DNA from: Bacteroidetes bacterium MedPE-SWsnd-G1
GTDB lineage: Bacteria; Bacteroidota; Bacteroidia; Flavobacteriales; Flavobacteriaceae
Direction: 5' to 3'
DNA: 64,000 bases
NCBI GenBank assembly: GCA_001874265.1
Contig: MPDD01000010.1
Location: forward strand, 1 to 64,000
This document shows positions 62,409-64,000 of the stretch, in pieces. Below the pieces are notes generated by a model. That model searched no databases. It saw nothing but the letters and a program-made list of their open reading frames with translations, and was not told where the DNA came from. The first letter of the stretch is position 1. Each line of letters starts with the position of its first letter. The translations under genes were made by a program, and so were the position numbers.

Positions 62409-64000
62409 TTAATTATTTTTATTTAGTTCGGTTTCATTTTTCCCAATGGAGAGCAAGTTTGTGTACAATCTAAAGGCTCCCGAAACTCCTGCTGGCAACT
62501 CTCTAAAGAAACTTAACCCAGTATATATGAAATATCCATCTCCGTATTTCGCTACCAATAAACTTCCTTTTTCTTGAGGTTTTCCAAGATCATTCATACC
62601 TAGAATAGCCGTATAATCTGCACTCCATTCTTTAGGAAAATAAAGGCCTCTTTCTTGCACCCAATCATCGAAATCTTTCTCTGAAATCTCATTTGGATAT
62701 TGCATTACTTCATGCTCTGGTGCTAGTATCTGCACTTTAGAATTTTCATTTGTAACCCTACCTCTACTTAAGGTAATTGGCAAAGGAGCTACTTTATCTA
62801 CTTTCAATCTATGGCTTGTGTTGTATTGAACCAGCATTGTACCTCCATTGTTTACATATTCATGTAATATTTCCTGATAAAACTTTGCATCGTCGCTTGT
62901 ATTATATGTTCTAACTCCTAATACAATGGCATCAAAATCTTTTAATTTATCGACTTTAATTTCGTTTTCATTCAATTCTACAACCGTATAACCTACTTGT
63001 CGTAAACTAGCAGGAATATCATCTCCAGCCCCTTGAATATAGCCTATAAGTTGTCCTTTTTTCTCGATAGAAAGACGTACCACTTTACTTTTAGACGGCA
63101 TTAATACTGATTGAAATGGAATATGATCATAATCAATCTCGACCAACTCATTACTAAATTTTTCACCTTTATAACTAATCAATGGAGAGATAAATCCATT
63201 AGATTGTTCTTTAGACGGTGTTATTTGGAAAGTTACCGATTGCTCCGCTCCTTTAGTTGCAATATCCAATGCATAATATTGAGGACTTACACTCCATCCC
63301 TCTGGTATATTGAGCTCAATTTTCCCCTTCACTCCCGGCTCATTTGCTCTAACAATTACGTTTATTTCTTTTTCATGTTCATCTGGAAAAATCACTACCT
63401 TTTCAGATAAACTTGCCGAAATTTCAGGAATAACTTCAAAAGGTCTATACACTTCCCCTTTTACAGGGTCATTATATTTATAAACAACCTCCTTTAAAAA
63501 ATCGAATGTGAATCCTTCAATCTTTACACTAAAATTAGCTTTAAGAGTTCTTGGAGTTTCTGGTAAACCGATTAATTCTTCATTTACAACTTTATACATC
63601 CCCAATGTTCCAGGTTCCTGCAACCAATATGGGCTTGTATATTCCATATCATTTAGCAAAACACCTTCAAGTTTCATATTAACTCGCTTATTTTGATCCA
63701 ATTTAGCACCATCATAATTGGTAACATACAATGGCAGAATATTAACTGTTCCTAAGGTAATTTTCGCTTCACTCCTATTTATTGCTTCGATTTTAAAATC
63801 TACTTCACTTCCTCTAGTAGCATAAGGCTCTGAACTTGTAATTTCTAAAAATAACCCAGCACATGCCTGAATTATTTTCTTAATTTCTTTAGTTTTCTGA
63901 ACTCTCCAATAATCATCTTTCAAATCCAAAATTAGACGATATGCTTCTATAAGTTTGCTAATACTTTTACTAGGGTTTCGAAATTCGAAATTATCCTCTA
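62409..64000 (-). CDS. PIG-L family deacetylase, C-terminal part (truncated by the window edge)
   Basis: The frame is open to the right edge with no start in the window; 529 residues are visible. The visible part lacks the catalytic N-terminal PIG-L motif, which would lie outside, so the call rests on the C-terminal organisation. NEPGVKGKIELNIPEGWSVSP is an NPCBM/NEW3-like strand region, and KDFDAIVLGVRTYNTSDDAKF with NGGTMLVQYNTSHRL is a flavodoxin/GATase-like domain, as in the ~830-residue bacteroidotal proteins annotated as PIG-L deacetylases. A likely role is deacetylation of an N-acetyl sugar outside the cytoplasm. It is first in a minus-strand operon with the 38-residue protein, the symporter and the GNAT. 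Confidence 0.7.
   Translation of the reverse strand, partial: EDNFEFRNPSKSISKLIEAYRLILDLKDDYWRVQKTKEIKKIIQACAGLFLEITSSEPYATRGSEVDFKIEAINRSEAKITLGTVNILPLYVTNYDGAKLDQNKRVNMKLEGVLLNDMEYTSPYWLQEPGTLGMYKVVNEELIGLPETPRTLKANFSVKIEGFTFDFLKEVVYKYNDPVKGEVYRPFEVIPEISASLSEKVVIFPDEHEKEINVIVRANEPGVKGKIELNIPEGWSVSPQYYALDIATKGAEQSVTFQITPSKEQSNGFISPLISYKGEKFSNELVEIDYDHIPFQSVLMPSKSKVVRLSIEKKGQLIGYIQGAGDDIPASLRQVGYTVVELNENEIKVDKLKDFDAIVLGVRTYNTSDDAKFYQEILHEYVNNGGTMLVQYNTSHRLKVDKVAPLPITLSRGRVTNENSKVQILAPEHEVMQYPNEISEKDFDDWVQERGLYFPKEWSADYTAILGMNDLGKPQEKGSLLVAKYGDGYFIYTGLSFFRELPAGVSGAFRLYTNLLSIGKNETELNKNN

Overview
The window comes from a member of the Bacteroidota, almost certainly the family Flavobacteriaceae. 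Support for this comes from type IX secretion C-terminal domains (a type A tail near 8300-8580 and a gliding-motility type B tail near 42170-42440), TAnnTTTG promoter boxes with a TTG about 19 bases upstream, low G+C outside the first 830 bases, a monomeric isocitrate dehydrogenase, and several flavobacterial-type families (DUF4834, YfhO, DUF4159). I see no prophage, IS element, CRISPR array, tRNA or rRNA. The window cuts a gene at each end.

Layout. 1-8820 is a surface-protein region: a truncated collagen-like protein with a C1q-like head, an SGNH hydrolase, and an opposing run of six secreted proteins (four modular fibre-like proteins, a beta-barrel and a T9SS-tailed protein). 8903-15396 is an RND efflux operon (adaptor, pump, outer-membrane factor) ending in an exported DinB-like protein. 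15495-18476 holds a long-form GAPDH with a palindromic operator-like site, and a DegP/HtrA protease. 18599-20929 is dapF-GNAT-mltG. 21380-24663 holds a secreted lysozyme-like protein, then rsmI-like, LMW phosphatase and dnaA on the minus strand. 24833-32069 has housekeeping genes (thioesterase, YigZ, ribD, GNATs, prmC, MscS, patatin-barrel). 32133-36269 is trmD, rplS with a structured leader, an apparently uncharacterised structured RNA gene of about 435 nt, and icd. 36333-38408 is murQ, a small membrane protein and an ATP-grasp enzyme. 39090-42443 is a large T9SS type B protein with a C-type lectin domain. 42445-50685 is a minus-strand glycan operon (DUF4834, YfhO, methyltransferase, two glycosyltransferases, WecB, flippase). 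50781-56179 carries outer membrane, rsmE, DUF4159, BASS transporter and acyltransferase genes. 56276-59416 is a pair of paralogous low-complexity exported proteins flanking a second MscS channel. 59491-64000 carries a lipoprotein, a GNAT, a sodium:solute symporter, a 38-residue membrane protein and a truncated PIG-L deacetylase.

Working together. Much of the window concerns the cell envelope: fibre-like surface proteins, T9SS cargo, efflux, peptidoglycan metabolism (DapF, MltG, MurQ, lysozyme-like protein), glycan export and two osmotic channels. The most unusual item is the intergenic RNA at 33480-33915. It has a promoter, nested helices, a strong intrinsic terminator, and a 10-bp helix that competes with that terminator. 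A second genome-level observation is that dapF, trmD, murQ and ribD have the -7 promoter box only 4-5 bases from the start codon, which predicts leaderless mRNAs.
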